52,758 nucleotides of DNA. Origin: a bacterium. GTDB lineage: Bacteria; Planctomycetota; UBA1135; GCA-002686595. The stretch is from positions 1 to 52,758 of the forward strand of contig JAAELL010000158.1 of NCBI GenBank assembly GCA_024226735.1, given 5' to 3'. Shown one piece after another: positions 18,230 to 26,867 of this stretch. Under the pieces are notes generated by a model. That model saw only the letters and a list, made by a program, of their open reading frames with translations, had not been told where the DNA came from and did no database searches. Within the stretch, counting starts at the first letter, position 1. Each line of letters starts with the position of its first letter. Both the position numbers and the translations under genes were made by a program.

Positions 18230-18900
18230 TCAGTCGAACGTGACGCGCAGCGCGTTGCTGAAGTTGTTCGAGCCCGCGTCGCGGTGCCAGCACTGGAAGT
18301 GCCACGTCTCGCCCGGTTGCACGGCGGTCACCGGGGTCGTGGGACCAGCAGACCGGGCTGACCTGAGCTGTTGGGGATCGACGGCGCGCAGTAGACGTCT
18401 CCGACCGGAGTGCGTGTGGCGAGGTTTTCGTGCCAGGTGATCTCGTTTCCCGCTGCGAGGAGCAAGTCGTTGTAGCCGTCCGCATCGAGGTCCGCGGCGA
18501 ACACGCCCCTCGAGTTGTAGGTCTCCTCGATATGGCGCTGCTCGCCGAAGACGCCTGGACCGCGGTTCTCGATCGACGAGATGCAGTGCGGCCAGCCCGC
18601 CGCGATCAAGAGGTCCACGTCGGCGTCACCGTCGAGGTCGGCGGCGAACAGATCCTCGCCCTCCTGGGCTTCCGTCGTGAGGATGTGCAAGGGGCCGACC
18701 GATCCGGCTCCGAGATTCTCGTACCACACGACGCGGGGCGCGGATCCGGCGGAGAGCAGATCGAGGTCTCCGTCGCCGTCCAAGTCGACGATCGCCGCGT
18801 CCAGCGGACCGGTGGACTCGGCCAAGGTCTGGGGGGGGCCGAACTGGGCGGCGGCCGGCGACCAGAACGCGAGGGCCAGCAGGGGCGAGGCGGGGTTCAT
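18230..18900 (-). pseudogene. VCBS repeat protein with a deleted and frameshifted C-terminal domain
   Basis: The ATG at 18900 opens a signal peptide (MNPASPLLALAFWSPAAAQF) and two or three VCBS repeats (DLDGDGDLDLL, DLDGDADVDLLIAA, DLDADGYNDLLLAAG). It then enters the shared C-terminal domain at VYCAPSIPNSSGQPGLL, and the frame stops at 18328. In a second frame the last part of the same domain continues (VTAVQPGETWHFQCWHRDAG, SNNFSN) to a TGA at 18230. The central ~70 residues of the domain are missing, so a deletion near 18330-18350 both removed DNA and shifted the frame. The 190-aa product could still be made, but without its tail. Confidence 0.75.
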
Positions 18901-19000
18901 GTCGACATGTCCAGCGTTGCGGGGATCGGCGGCCGAGGGTGGTTTTCCGCGGCCGGGCGATTCGTTGCCTTCAACGTCGATTTCTTCTCCGCCGGAGCGC

Positions 19001-21667
19001 TCACTGCTCGGCGAAGGCGCGCAGATCTTCCTCGCTCGCCAGGAGCGCTTCGGTCAGTGCCGCGACGTGCTTGGCATGCAGGCGTCCCTCGACCAGCGCC
19101 CTGCGCAGCTCGGCGTGGGCCTCGCGCACACTCGCGTTCTCTCCGTCGACGAGGAAGGCGACCAACAGGCCCGCCTCGATGAGCAGCTTCTGGGACGCCT
19201 TGCGCTGGTCCGGATCCAGCTCGAACGCGAGCACGTCCTTCAGCTCGCCCAGCCCGCCGTGGTTGCGCAGGTTCTCGAGCGACCACTTGCGCGCCCATAG
19301 CGGGTCGCCGCCCTCGGCGACGCTGCGGTCTAGGAAGAAGCGCTCCGCGTAGACCGCCGCGCCGTAGCGTAGCCAAGCGGGGAGCTGCTTCTCCGCCTCG
19401 TACTCGTTGTAGTACGCGGGGTGCGCTCCACCGGCCGCAGCCGCCTTGCGGGCGATCTTCGGGCTCGGGTCGAGGGCGTCGACGTAGGAGAGCGCAGCCG
19501 CGAGCCGCGCGGCGTGCACGCCGTACGCGTCGCCGTGCGGAGCGAGCGCGTCCCAGTAGCCGACACCGAGACCGCGAAACTGCGGCTTGCCGTCCACGAG
19601 TGGGAACCAGCTCTCGGCGAAGAAGGCGCTGTGGATGATCTGCAGGCGGCCGGCGTGAGTCGCGCGACGCCGCCCGTCGGGGTCGCCGAACGCGAATCGG
19701 TCGTACTGCTCCTCGTCGCGCATCAAGCCGACGGGCAGCGGCAGCACGGGCTCCGCGCCGAAGACGCGCCACACGTCGTCGATGCCGCGCCGCATGTGCT
19801 CGAGGGCGCGCAGCGCAACCTCCCGGTCGGTCGTCGTGTAGAGCAGCACGTCGGCGGTCGGGATGCGCCACATCGAGTCGATCTTCGCGTGCCGGCGGTT
19901 CGCCTCGCCGAGCTCGACCCATTCGCCGTCGACGCGCCACAGGCCCTCATCGACGCGCTCCGCCTGGTCGGGCTCGATCCAGTCGAGATCCTGGCGTGCC
20001 CAGCCCTTGGCGAGCTTCTTGCGATCGGCCCCCGTCGACCACACGCCGGTCTCCGGCTCCTTGGTCGCGCCCTTGGTGACGCGCGAACGCTCGGCCCTGT
20101 GCATCCAGCGTCCCTTGTATTCGACGTGTCCTTTCGCCTGCGCGGCCCCGGCGTCCTGACTCTGTTCGAAGCGAGCGCGTGCGGCGTCGGACGTGAACCA
20201 GTGCTCCGCGCCGCGCGTGTGTCCGAGGGCCGCGCGAGCATCGGCGTGATCGGGCGCGAGACGCACGATGCGGTGCAGGGCGACCTGGCCGGGCTGCTCG
20301 CGCTGCGTCGAAGCGCACCACTGGTAGAACTCCCAGAGGGCCTTCGTGTCCGCCGCCGCGGCGGCGAGACGCTCGTCAGATTCGGGATCGGGGGCACTCG
20401 CAGAGGCGCTGGCCGACTCCTCGCCCGACATCGGGTAGAGCGTTTCGCTCACGTAGACGCAACCGGGGTCGCTCGTCCCGTTCCAGAGCATCGCGAGCGC
20501 GCTCGGCAAGTGCCGGCGCAGCACGGCGTTCGTCTCGACACCGTTGCACACGATGCGGACGGGCTTGGCGAGGTCGACGAGCGCGTCGTTCAAGTACAGG
20601 GTCGCGTGGGAGACGTCGGAGCCCGTCACCGTGATCGTGTTGTCCTCGATCTCGGCTGTCGCGCGCGGCAGCGGGCCGGACGGCGCGACGCGCAGCCAGT
20701 AGGCGCGCGTCGGAAACGGGTTGCCGGGCACGACGGTCACGCTCGCGGGGAACGGCTTGCGCGGGTGCTTCTGCATCCAGCGCCAGATACTCGTCTCGTC
20801 GCCGCCCGGCTCGACGGTGCAGTTTTCGAAGCCAGCGGACACGGTCGCGTCGCGGAACGCGGTCGCTCGCGCGCCTCCGCCGGCGAAGTACGTCGGGAGG
20901 TTGCCGAAGTTGTCGGGCGCGAGCTCCCCGGCGTCGCCGGCTCGGCCGATGATCCCGGCAAAGCGTTGCGGGCTGTAGTTGCCGGCCGCGAGCGCGGCCG
21001 GAACGCCCTTGCCGCGACCCGCGACGAACACGCGGTCGAAGTCGACGGCGAAGCGTTCGCTGGCGATGCGCAGGCCCGTGAGCAGGTGGCTCAGCCCGCC
21101 GGGCTTGCCATCGACGACGACGCGGTCCCACTCCTCTTTGTCCGCGGGCATACCGGGGCAGAGCACGATCACCCCGTCCCGGATTTCGCGCGAGGACCAG
21201 TGCGTGCGCAGGTGCTCGGCCGGCGTCTCGTCCTCGTCGGGGATGACGAGCAGGACCGGGTAGCACGCCTTGTCGGCGTCGTAGCTCTTGGGGATGCGGT
21301 AGGCGTACTCGAGCCCGTCCTCGATCCCCGGGTGAGCGAAGGTCTCGGTCGTGACCTTGCCCTTGCGCAGCTTGACGTCGCCGTAGCCCCGCGCGAGCCA
21401 CACCGCGCGCCCGAGGTCGGCGACCTGGCCTAGCGGGTCGCGCCCCTCGAGCTTCTTCTGCAGCGCACCGAGCTCCTTGATCAGGACGGTGTGCGCCGCC
21501 TCGACGAACGTCGCCGATTCGCGGGCGGCGAAGTATGTGGCGAAGCCTTCGCCTAGGGCCTTCAGGTCGCCGTCCGACAGCTCACGCTCGGCCTGCGTTC
21601 CGTCGGCGGATCCAGGGAGGAGTGAGAGGGCGAACGCGAGGGGGGCGGAAAGTCGGAGCATGTCCAT
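19001..21667 (-). CDS. Secreted esterase-like protein lacking the catalytic serine, with C-terminal peptidase-MA-like region
   Basis: An 888-aa protein; the start at 21667 gives a short signal (MLRLSAPLAFALSLLPG). Residues about 110-330 resemble a PHB-depolymerase-type alpha/beta hydrolase (YAYRIPKSYDADKACYPVLL, DRVFVAGRGKGVPAALAAGN). The nucleophile elbow, normally G-x-S-x-G, reads G-R-G-K-G, with Gly at residue 219 where Ser belongs, so the domain is probably inactive. The C-terminal third (DVLLYTTTDREVALRALEHM to AWLRYGAAVYAERFF) resembles planctomycete peptidase-MA-like domains but has no HExxH. Overall function unknown; perhaps a binding or scaffold protein. The DUF1569 gene lies upstream on the same strand. 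Confidence 0.75.
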   Translation of the reverse strand: MDMLRLSAPLAFALSLLPGSADGTQAERELSDGDLKALGEGFATYFAARESATFVEAAHTVLIKELGALQKKLEGRDPLGQVADLGRAVWLARGYGDVKLRKGKVTTETFAHPGIEDGLEYAYRIPKSYDADKACYPVLLVIPDEDETPAEHLRTHWSSREIRDGVIVLCPGMPADKEEWDRVVVDGKPGGLSHLLTGLRIASERFAVDFDRVFVAGRGKGVPAALAAGNYSPQRFAGIIGRAGDAGELAPDNFGNLPTYFAGGGARATAFRDATVSAGFENCTVEPGGDETSIWRWMQKHPRKPFPASVTVVPGNPFPTRAYWLRVAPSGPLPRATAEIEDNTITVTGSDVSHATLYLNDALVDLAKPVRIVCNGVETNAVLRRHLPSALAMLWNGTSDPGCVYVSETLYPMSGEESASASASAPDPESDERLAAAAADTKALWEFYQWCASTQREQPGQVALHRIVRLAPDHADARAALGHTRGAEHWFTSDAARARFEQSQDAGAAQAKGHVEYKGRWMHRAERSRVTKGATKEPETGVWSTGADRKKLAKGWARQDLDWIEPDQAERVDEGLWRVDGEWVELGEANRRHAKIDSMWRIPTADVLLYTTTDREVALRALEHMRRGIDDVWRVFGAEPVLPLPVGLMRDEEQYDRFAFGDPDGRRRATHAGRLQIIHSAFFAESWFPLVDGKPQFRGLGVGYWDALAPHGDAYGVHAARLAAALSYVDALDPSPKIARKAAAAGGAHPAYYNEYEAEKQLPAWLRYGAAVYAERFFLDRSVAEGGDPLWARKWSLENLRNHGGLGELKDVLAFELDPDQRKASQKLLIEAGLLVAFLVDGENASVREAHAELRRALVEGRLHAKHVAALTEALLASEEDLRAFAEQ

Positions 21668-21772
21668 CTCGAGACGGGTAACGGCGGGGAGGCGACGGTT
21701 GGGCCGAGCCCCGTAGGGGTCCAAGCGCGCGTGGTAACAGGTGGCGGGATGCGTCGTGTCCCGGACGGGCAC

Positions 21773-22069
21773 TCAGACGCCGAACTGGCGCAGGTGGTGG
21801 TCGAGGTGCTTCCACATCAGCCGGCTCCACTCCTCGCTCGTCAGCGGACCGAAGAACGGGTGCGGCTCGCGCGTCTGCACGCCGTGCTCGCCGTACTGCT
21901 CCACCAGCTCGAGGAGACGGTCCCGCGCGCGGCCGAAGTCGCTCGCGTAACGATCGAGGAACCTGGGGTCCGTCGGGCCGTCGCGGTTGAATGGAGTGTC
22001 GCTGTCGATGAACTTCTTCTTGGCGATCCTGCCAAACAGGAAGCCGATGAGCCCGCGCTTGGCCTGCAT
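21773..22069 (-). CDS. DUF1569 (DinB-like) protein, short form
   Basis: The last ~35 residues, EPHPFFGPLTSEEWSRLMWK and HLDHHLRQFGV, are the clear C-terminal signature of DUF1569, a four-helix DinB-like fold with metal-binding histidines. Family members are usually about 150-170 aa. Here only 98 aa are available from the ATG at 22069 and the N-terminal ~50-60 residues are absent. The frame upstream contains nothing like them before the divergent permease gene at 22155. Either the gene is 5'-truncated or this is a reduced variant. Biochemical role unknown. Confidence 0.6.
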   Translation of the reverse strand: MQAKRGLIGFLFGRIAKKKFIDSDTPFNRDGPTDPRFLDRYASDFGRARDRLLELVEQYGEHGVQTREPHPFFGPLTSEEWSRLMWKHLDHHLRQFGV

Positions 22070-22154
22070 CTCGCCTGCGGAGTCGACATCTATCGTGCAG
22101 GCTCCTAGAATTGTTGCGCCACGTCGCGGCCGCCCGCGCACACTTCCCGACCGT

Positions 22155-24254
22155 ATGAGCGACAACTCGGCAGAATCGGCGCCCCGCGGCGGCCTCTCCA
22201 AGGAGCTGCGGCTGTTCGACGTCTATGCGCTCGCCACCGGTGCGACTCTGAGTGCGGGCCTGTTCCTCCTCCCGGGACTCGCCGCGGCCCAGGTTGGCCC
22301 CGCGATCGTCTTCTGCTACCTCCTGGCGGCCGTTCCGCTCGTGCCCGCGATGCTGTCGATCGTCGAGCTCTCGACGGCGATGCCGCGCGCCGGCGGCGCC
22401 TACTACTTCATCGATCGCAGCCTCGGCCCCCTGGCCGGGACGATCGGGGGACTCGGGACGTGGCTGGCGCTGGTACTCAAGACGTCGTTCGCGCTCATCG
22501 GAATGGGAGCGTACGTCGCGCTGTTCGTCGACGCCAGCGACACGACGATGCGTCTCATTGCGTCGGGCTTCGCGATCGCGTTCGGCCTGCTCAACGCTCT
22601 CGGTTCGAGCAAGACCGGCGGGTTCCAGGTCGTGTTGGTGACGAGCCTCTTGGGCATCCTCGTGCTCTTTCTCGGCACCGGTGTGACGGACGTCGATCTC
22701 TCGCGCTTCCAGGGCTTCTTCGGCTCCGGCAAGGACGCGATCCTCGCCACGACGGGGATGGTCTACATCAGCTACGTGGGCGTGACCAACGTCGCGAGCG
22801 TGTCCGAGGAGGTGCGCGATCCGGAGCGCAACCTGCCGCTCGGGGTGTTCCTCTCGCTGGGCACCGCCATCTTGGTCTATGGGGTGGCGACGTTCGTGCT
22901 GGTGGGCGTCGTGCCGATGGACGAGCTCCAGAACGACCTGACGCCCATGGCGAGCGCGGCGCGCCGCACGCTCGGTGGCTGGGGTGTCGGCGTCATCGCG
23001 TTCGCTGCGTTGATCGCCTTCTCGTCGGTCGCGAACGCGGGCATTCTCAGCTCGTCGCGCTACCCGCTGGCGATGAGTCGCGATCACCTCGTGCCCGGGC
23101 GCCTTGGGCGCCTGTCGGGGCGCGGCACGCCGGTCGTGTCGATCGCTCTCACGGTGGGCGCGATCCTCGTGCTGCTCTTGCTGCTCGAACCGGCGAAGAT
23201 CGCCAAGCTGGCGAGTGCGTTCCAGCTCTTGATGTTCGCGCTGCTCTGCATGGCGGTGATCGTCATGCGCGAGAGTCGCATCGAGTCCTACGACCCGGGC
23301 TACCGCGCGCCCTTCTACCCGTGGATGCAGATCGTCGGGATCCTCTCGCCCATGGTCCTGATCGCGGAGATGGGGTGGTTGCCGACGCTGTTCAGCGCGG
23401 GCACGATCGCGGTCGGGATCGCGTGGTACTTCTACTACGCCGCTCCGCGCGTCGCGCGCCACGGGGCGATCTTTCACGTCTTCGCGCGCCTGGGGGAGGG
23501 GCGCCACGAGGAGCTCGACCGCGAGCTGCGAACGATCCTCAAGGAGAAGGGCCTGCGCGACCAGGATCCGTTCGACGAGGTCGTGCTGGCGGCGTCGGTG
23601 ATCGACGTCGAGGAGGTGCCGGGGTTCGAGAATCTGATCGAGCAAGCGTCGGATGCGCTCGTGGACCGGCTGCCGTGCGACCGTACGACGCTGGTGCGTG
23701 GCTTCACCGAGGGCACGTTGACCGGTGCCACGCCGGTCGCGAAGGGGGTCGCGCTCCCGCACATGCGCATGGATGGGCTCGATGCTCCGCACATGGTGCT
23801 CGTCCGCTGTCGCCGCGAGATTCGCATCTCGACCGGCGACGTCTTCGGCACGCAGCACATGGACAAGGTGCACGCGGTGTTCTTCCTCGTAAGCCCCGAG
23901 GACGATCCCGGCCGCCACTTGCGCATGCTCGCGCAACTCGCGAGCCGCATCGACCAGGACGACTTCCTCCATCACTGGCTCGCCGCCGCCGACGACGTGC
24001 ACCTCAAGGAGATCTTCCTACGCGACGACCGCTCGATCTCGATTCGGCTACTCGTCGACTCGCAGGCGGCGGAGTGGATCGGCCGTGAGGTGCGCGATCT
24101 CGAACTGCCCGAAGGCTGTCTCGTCACGGTCGTGCGGCGCATGGGCGAGACGCTCATCCCGCGCGGCTCGACGCGGCTCGCGGAGAACGACCGATTGCTG
24201 ATTCTCGGTGAGACCCAGGCGATCGCGGCGTTGTACGAAGTGCACGGCGACTGA
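22155..24254 (+). CDS. APC-family amino-acid permease fused to PTS EIIA(Ntr)-like and RCK-C domains
   Basis: 699 aa. Residues about 15-420 are an APC-superfamily transporter with around 12 membrane helices; the first helix carries ATGATLSAGLFLLPGLAA, matching the substrate-site G-S/A-G motif, and later SYVGVTNVASVSEEVRDPER and SSVANAGILSSSRYPLAMSR. Residues about 475-620 form a PTS_EIIA_2 domain (FDEVVLAASVIDVEEV, then VAKGVALPHMRMDG with the expected His), and the end (LPEGCLVTVVRRMGETLIPR, then DRLLILGE) is a TrkA-C/RCK-C domain. This suggests amino-acid or cation transport gated by a cytoplasmic regulatory tail. The start at 22155 fits the cytoplasmic N-terminus; upstream codons overlap the divergent gene. 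Confidence 0.88.
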   Translation: MSDNSAESAPRGGLSKELRLFDVYALATGATLSAGLFLLPGLAAAQVGPAIVFCYLLAAVPLVPAMLSIVELSTAMPRAGGAYYFIDRSLGPLAGTIGGLGTWLALVLKTSFALIGMGAYVALFVDASDTTMRLIASGFAIAFGLLNALGSSKTGGFQVVLVTSLLGILVLFLGTGVTDVDLSRFQGFFGSGKDAILATTGMVYISYVGVTNVASVSEEVRDPERNLPLGVFLSLGTAILVYGVATFVLVGVVPMDELQNDLTPMASAARRTLGGWGVGVIAFAALIAFSSVANAGILSSSRYPLAMSRDHLVPGRLGRLSGRGTPVVSIALTVGAILVLLLLLEPAKIAKLASAFQLLMFALLCMAVIVMRESRIESYDPGYRAPFYPWMQIVGILSPMVLIAEMGWLPTLFSAGTIAVGIAWYFYYAAPRVARHGAIFHVFARLGEGRHEELDRELRTILKEKGLRDQDPFDEVVLAASVIDVEEVPGFENLIEQASDALVDRLPCDRTTLVRGFTEGTLTGATPVAKGVALPHMRMDGLDAPHMVLVRCRREIRISTGDVFGTQHMDKVHAVFFLVSPEDDPGRHLRMLAQLASRIDQDDFLHHWLAAADDVHLKEIFLRDDRSISIRLLVDSQAAEWIGREVRDLELPEGCLVTVVRRMGETLIPRGSTRLAENDRLLILGETQAIAALYEVHGD

Positions 24255-24295
24255 TCGCTATCGTCGGTTTTGGCGGACGCGCTGGTGAGGGGCCA

Positions 24296-24445
24296 TCAGC
24301 CGCGCCCGTGCATGCGGGCGCGGCGCTTCTGCATCGCCTCGATCGTGCTCAGCCCCTCGCGCGCGGAGCGAGCGACCTCGCCCTGCGGATCGAGCTCGAT
24401 CGCGTCGAGGAAGTGCTGCCAGGCGGCGGCCGGGCGCCCGAGAGC
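24296..24445 (-). pseudogene. C-terminal fragment of a TPR-type protein
   Basis: Reading the minus strand into a TGA at 24296 gives LGRPAAAWQHFLDAIELDPQ and then GEVARSAREGLSTIEAMQKR, a typical final TPR helix pair. Upstream of about 24445 the frame loses protein-like character and merges with the end of the neighbouring sigma-fusion region. I interpret it as the 3' stub of a deleted tetratricopeptide gene. The parent family cannot be identified. Confidence 0.4.
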
Positions 24446-24504
24446 GCGGACCCTGCCACGTCTGCGCCCTGGAGTCGATGCCGCCTTCGCGGGCGTTCGC
24501 TCCC

Positions 24505-26613
24505 TCACTCGTCGATGGCCACGCGCACGCTCGCGCCCGCCGCAACCTCGATCGTCCTGACCAAGGGCAGTCGGCCGACGTATTGGATCTCGCTCGTGAC
24601 GCCGCGGCGCAGCTCGATGCTCCCGGCTGGCGCCTGCGGGATGCGCACGGTCACCTCGTCGTTCGAGTAGAGCGCGGACGACCAGGTGATTCCGGACCCG
24701 TTCCAGACCAGACCCGCGATGATGTGCGCCCGGTCTTGCGCTGGGACGCCGGCCGCGGGCGCGGTGACATCCAGGGCGCAGGTGGTGAGATCGTGGCTCC
24801 AGTCGAGGCCTGTAGGTCCTAGCTCGAGCGTCGCGGTGAGCATCGTCCGCGCCGTGCCTGGCACGAGCGGGTTGGCGTAGAACTCGTACCGTCCGGGTCT
24901 CGGAGCCTCGATGCGAAAGCGCCCATCGCCGTCCAGGATCTCGCGCGCGTACCAGCGCGAGTTGGTCGACCAGAGCGTGACCCTCCAGCCTTCGGCGCCA
25001 GCACCATCGAACGCGAGCCGGCCGGTGAAGACCGTGGGGGCGACCCGCGACGAGTCCAGGTCGAAGCGGGTCGTGAGGCCGTCCACGACCGTCACGTCCC
25101 ACGGGATCTCGGTCCCGGCCGCGACCGGCCGGAAGTCGCTGCGACGATGCGCGCCCTCGGGATCGCTCTTGCGTACCTGCCAGGGGCCGGGCGACAAGTG
25201 CTCGAAGCGGTAGCGCCCATCGGAGGCCACGCTCACGGTCCGCATGAACCCGTCACCGTTCGACGCCGCTACGATCGTGCCCGTGGGGTCGCGCTCGCCG
25301 TGCAGAACCACACGGCCCTCGAGCGTGCCGCCGACTGGCAGCTCGAACACGAGACCCGAGAGCTCTGTGTCCGCAGCCAGATCGAACGGCCCGAGCCTCG
25401 CCGACGCGCGTCCGGGGGCGCGCGCGATCAGTGCGTAGGAGCCGCGGCTGGTGATCGGGACATCGAAGCGACCTCTGGCGTCGGCGGGCACCTCGGCCCA
25501 GCGCGTTCGCGTGTTGAGCGTCGCGAAGAAGCCGTCGTCGTTGCTCGCGGGCGCGTCGCGCACCGTCGCGAGCAGGACCTCCGTGCCCGGAACCGGCTCG
25601 CTATCCGCGCGCACGATGCCGCGCAACCGGCCGGCCTTCGCCAGCGTGACGGTCGTCTCGCTCGGGGCGCCCTCGGGCTCCCACGGCCCCAGAGCCTGTG
25701 CCAGGTAGCCGTGCGCCCGCAGCCAAAGCCGGAACGAGTGCCCGGGGAGCCGGACGCGGACCGTTCCGTCCGCTTCGGGCTCCACGATGGCGCGCTTGAC
25801 CGCACTCCGTGCGCTATCGATCGAAACGGTCACGCCATCGACCGGGGCACCGCGGGCGTCACGTACCCGCAGCAGGAGCTCGCGCGTAGGCGGAAAGCTC
25901 AGCCGCACGTCCGTGGCGCCGCTGGCGACGTCCTCGATCCTGGCATCGCACCAGCGGTCCTGGTAGTCGTCAGCGACGAGCTTGTAGCGTCTGTCTTTCA
26001 CCACCGACAGCAGGAAGCCTCCCTCCTCGTCCGCGTTCGTGCGCGCGATCGGGTTGACATTCTCTTGACCGTCTGCCGGAAAGGCACTGACCGGTGCGCC
26101 CGGCACCGGCTCGCTCGCCGGATCGAGGACGACGCCGGTGATGCGGTTGGCGCTCGGCAAGGGATCGAGGCGCAAGTCTTGACCGCTCAGCGCGCCGCCG
26201 CCGCTCAGCTGAACAGGTCCGATGACGGTGTACCGGTAGCCGTTGGCGATCGCCACGAGGCACACGCTCCCGGCGCAGACGCCATCGAGGCGGTAGGCTC
26301 CCGATGGGTCGGTTGCGGTCTCGACGTGGGTGCCGTGGGCCGAGGGCTCGGCCTCCTCGCGTGCCGTCTCGGCCTCGCGCACTCGCCTGCGATCGTGGCT
26401 CCGGTGATGCTCGCGCACACGACTCTTGAGCGTGCGCGCGAGCCAGGCGCGCAGGCCCGCGCCGCAACGCGCACGCGGGGGGCGCTCGAGAGCGAGGACA
26501 CAGGCGTCCTGCACCGCGTCCTCGGCCCGCGCACCATCGCCGAGCAATTCACGCGCGAGGCGGCGCATCCAAGCCGTCTCGCGCATCAGTCGTTTGGGAT
26601 CGATCGGGGTCAT
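24505..26613 (-). CDS. ECF sigma region 2 fused to carboxypeptidase-regulatory repeats, lacking region 4
   Basis: 702 aa from the ATG at 26613. Residues about 1-88 are sigma-70 region 2 (MRRLARELLGDGARAEDAVQ, then DACVLALERPP and a basic helix). Residue ~90 then jumps directly into carboxypeptidase-regulatory-like (CarboxypepD_reg) beta-sandwiches: HVETATDPSGAYRLDGVCAG, RITGVVLDPASEPVPGAPVS, LRGIVRADSEPVPGTEVLLA, LEGRVVLHGERDPTGTIVAA. The related gene at 49886 carries region 4, a membrane segment and a linker between these parts. Here they are gone without breaking frame, at about 26340. Without region 4 it should not recognise -35 DNA as a normal sigma factor would. It is divergent from the TPR kinase, with a 254-bp gap. 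Confidence 0.75.
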   Translation of the reverse strand: MTPIDPKRLMRETAWMRRLARELLGDGARAEDAVQDACVLALERPPRARCGAGLRAWLARTLKSRVREHHRSHDRRRVREAETAREEAEPSAHGTHVETATDPSGAYRLDGVCAGSVCLVAIANGYRYTVIGPVQLSGGGALSGQDLRLDPLPSANRITGVVLDPASEPVPGAPVSAFPADGQENVNPIARTNADEEGGFLLSVVKDRRYKLVADDYQDRWCDARIEDVASGATDVRLSFPPTRELLLRVRDARGAPVDGVTVSIDSARSAVKRAIVEPEADGTVRVRLPGHSFRLWLRAHGYLAQALGPWEPEGAPSETTVTLAKAGRLRGIVRADSEPVPGTEVLLATVRDAPASNDDGFFATLNTRTRWAEVPADARGRFDVPITSRGSYALIARAPGRASARLGPFDLAADTELSGLVFELPVGGTLEGRVVLHGERDPTGTIVAASNGDGFMRTVSVASDGRYRFEHLSPGPWQVRKSDPEGAHRRSDFRPVAAGTEIPWDVTVVDGLTTRFDLDSSRVAPTVFTGRLAFDGAGAEGWRVTLWSTNSRWYAREILDGDGRFRIEAPRPGRYEFYANPLVPGTARTMLTATLELGPTGLDWSHDLTTCALDVTAPAAGVPAQDRAHIIAGLVWNGSGITWSSALYSNDEVTVRIPQAPAGSIELRRGVTSEIQYVGRLPLVRTIEVAAGASVRVAIDE

Positions 26614-26867
26614 CGGGTCGCACTCCACGAAGGAGAGGCCGCCGGTCCATGATTGTCGCAGGGTTTTGCCGTGGACCTCGCCTCGCACTGCCCTTCCCGG
26701 TGCGAGCCAAGCACTGGATCGGCTGGTCCGCAATCGGCCCGCACGGTTCGGCGAGCGCAGCGTGCCCGATGTGCCTCGGCACAAGGGAGCCGGATCGAGC
26801 AGTCGTGCGAAAGCTGGTCGGTCCGTGTTGGAGTGCGGCCGCGGGAGCTTATTCTCTGGACCGCCAC

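Noticed and set aside
21582..24002. 806-codon minus-strand open frame opposite the permease
   Set aside because: Its composition (Arg, His, Glu, Asp runs) mirrors the hydrophobic permease on the other strand; no motif and no start context.
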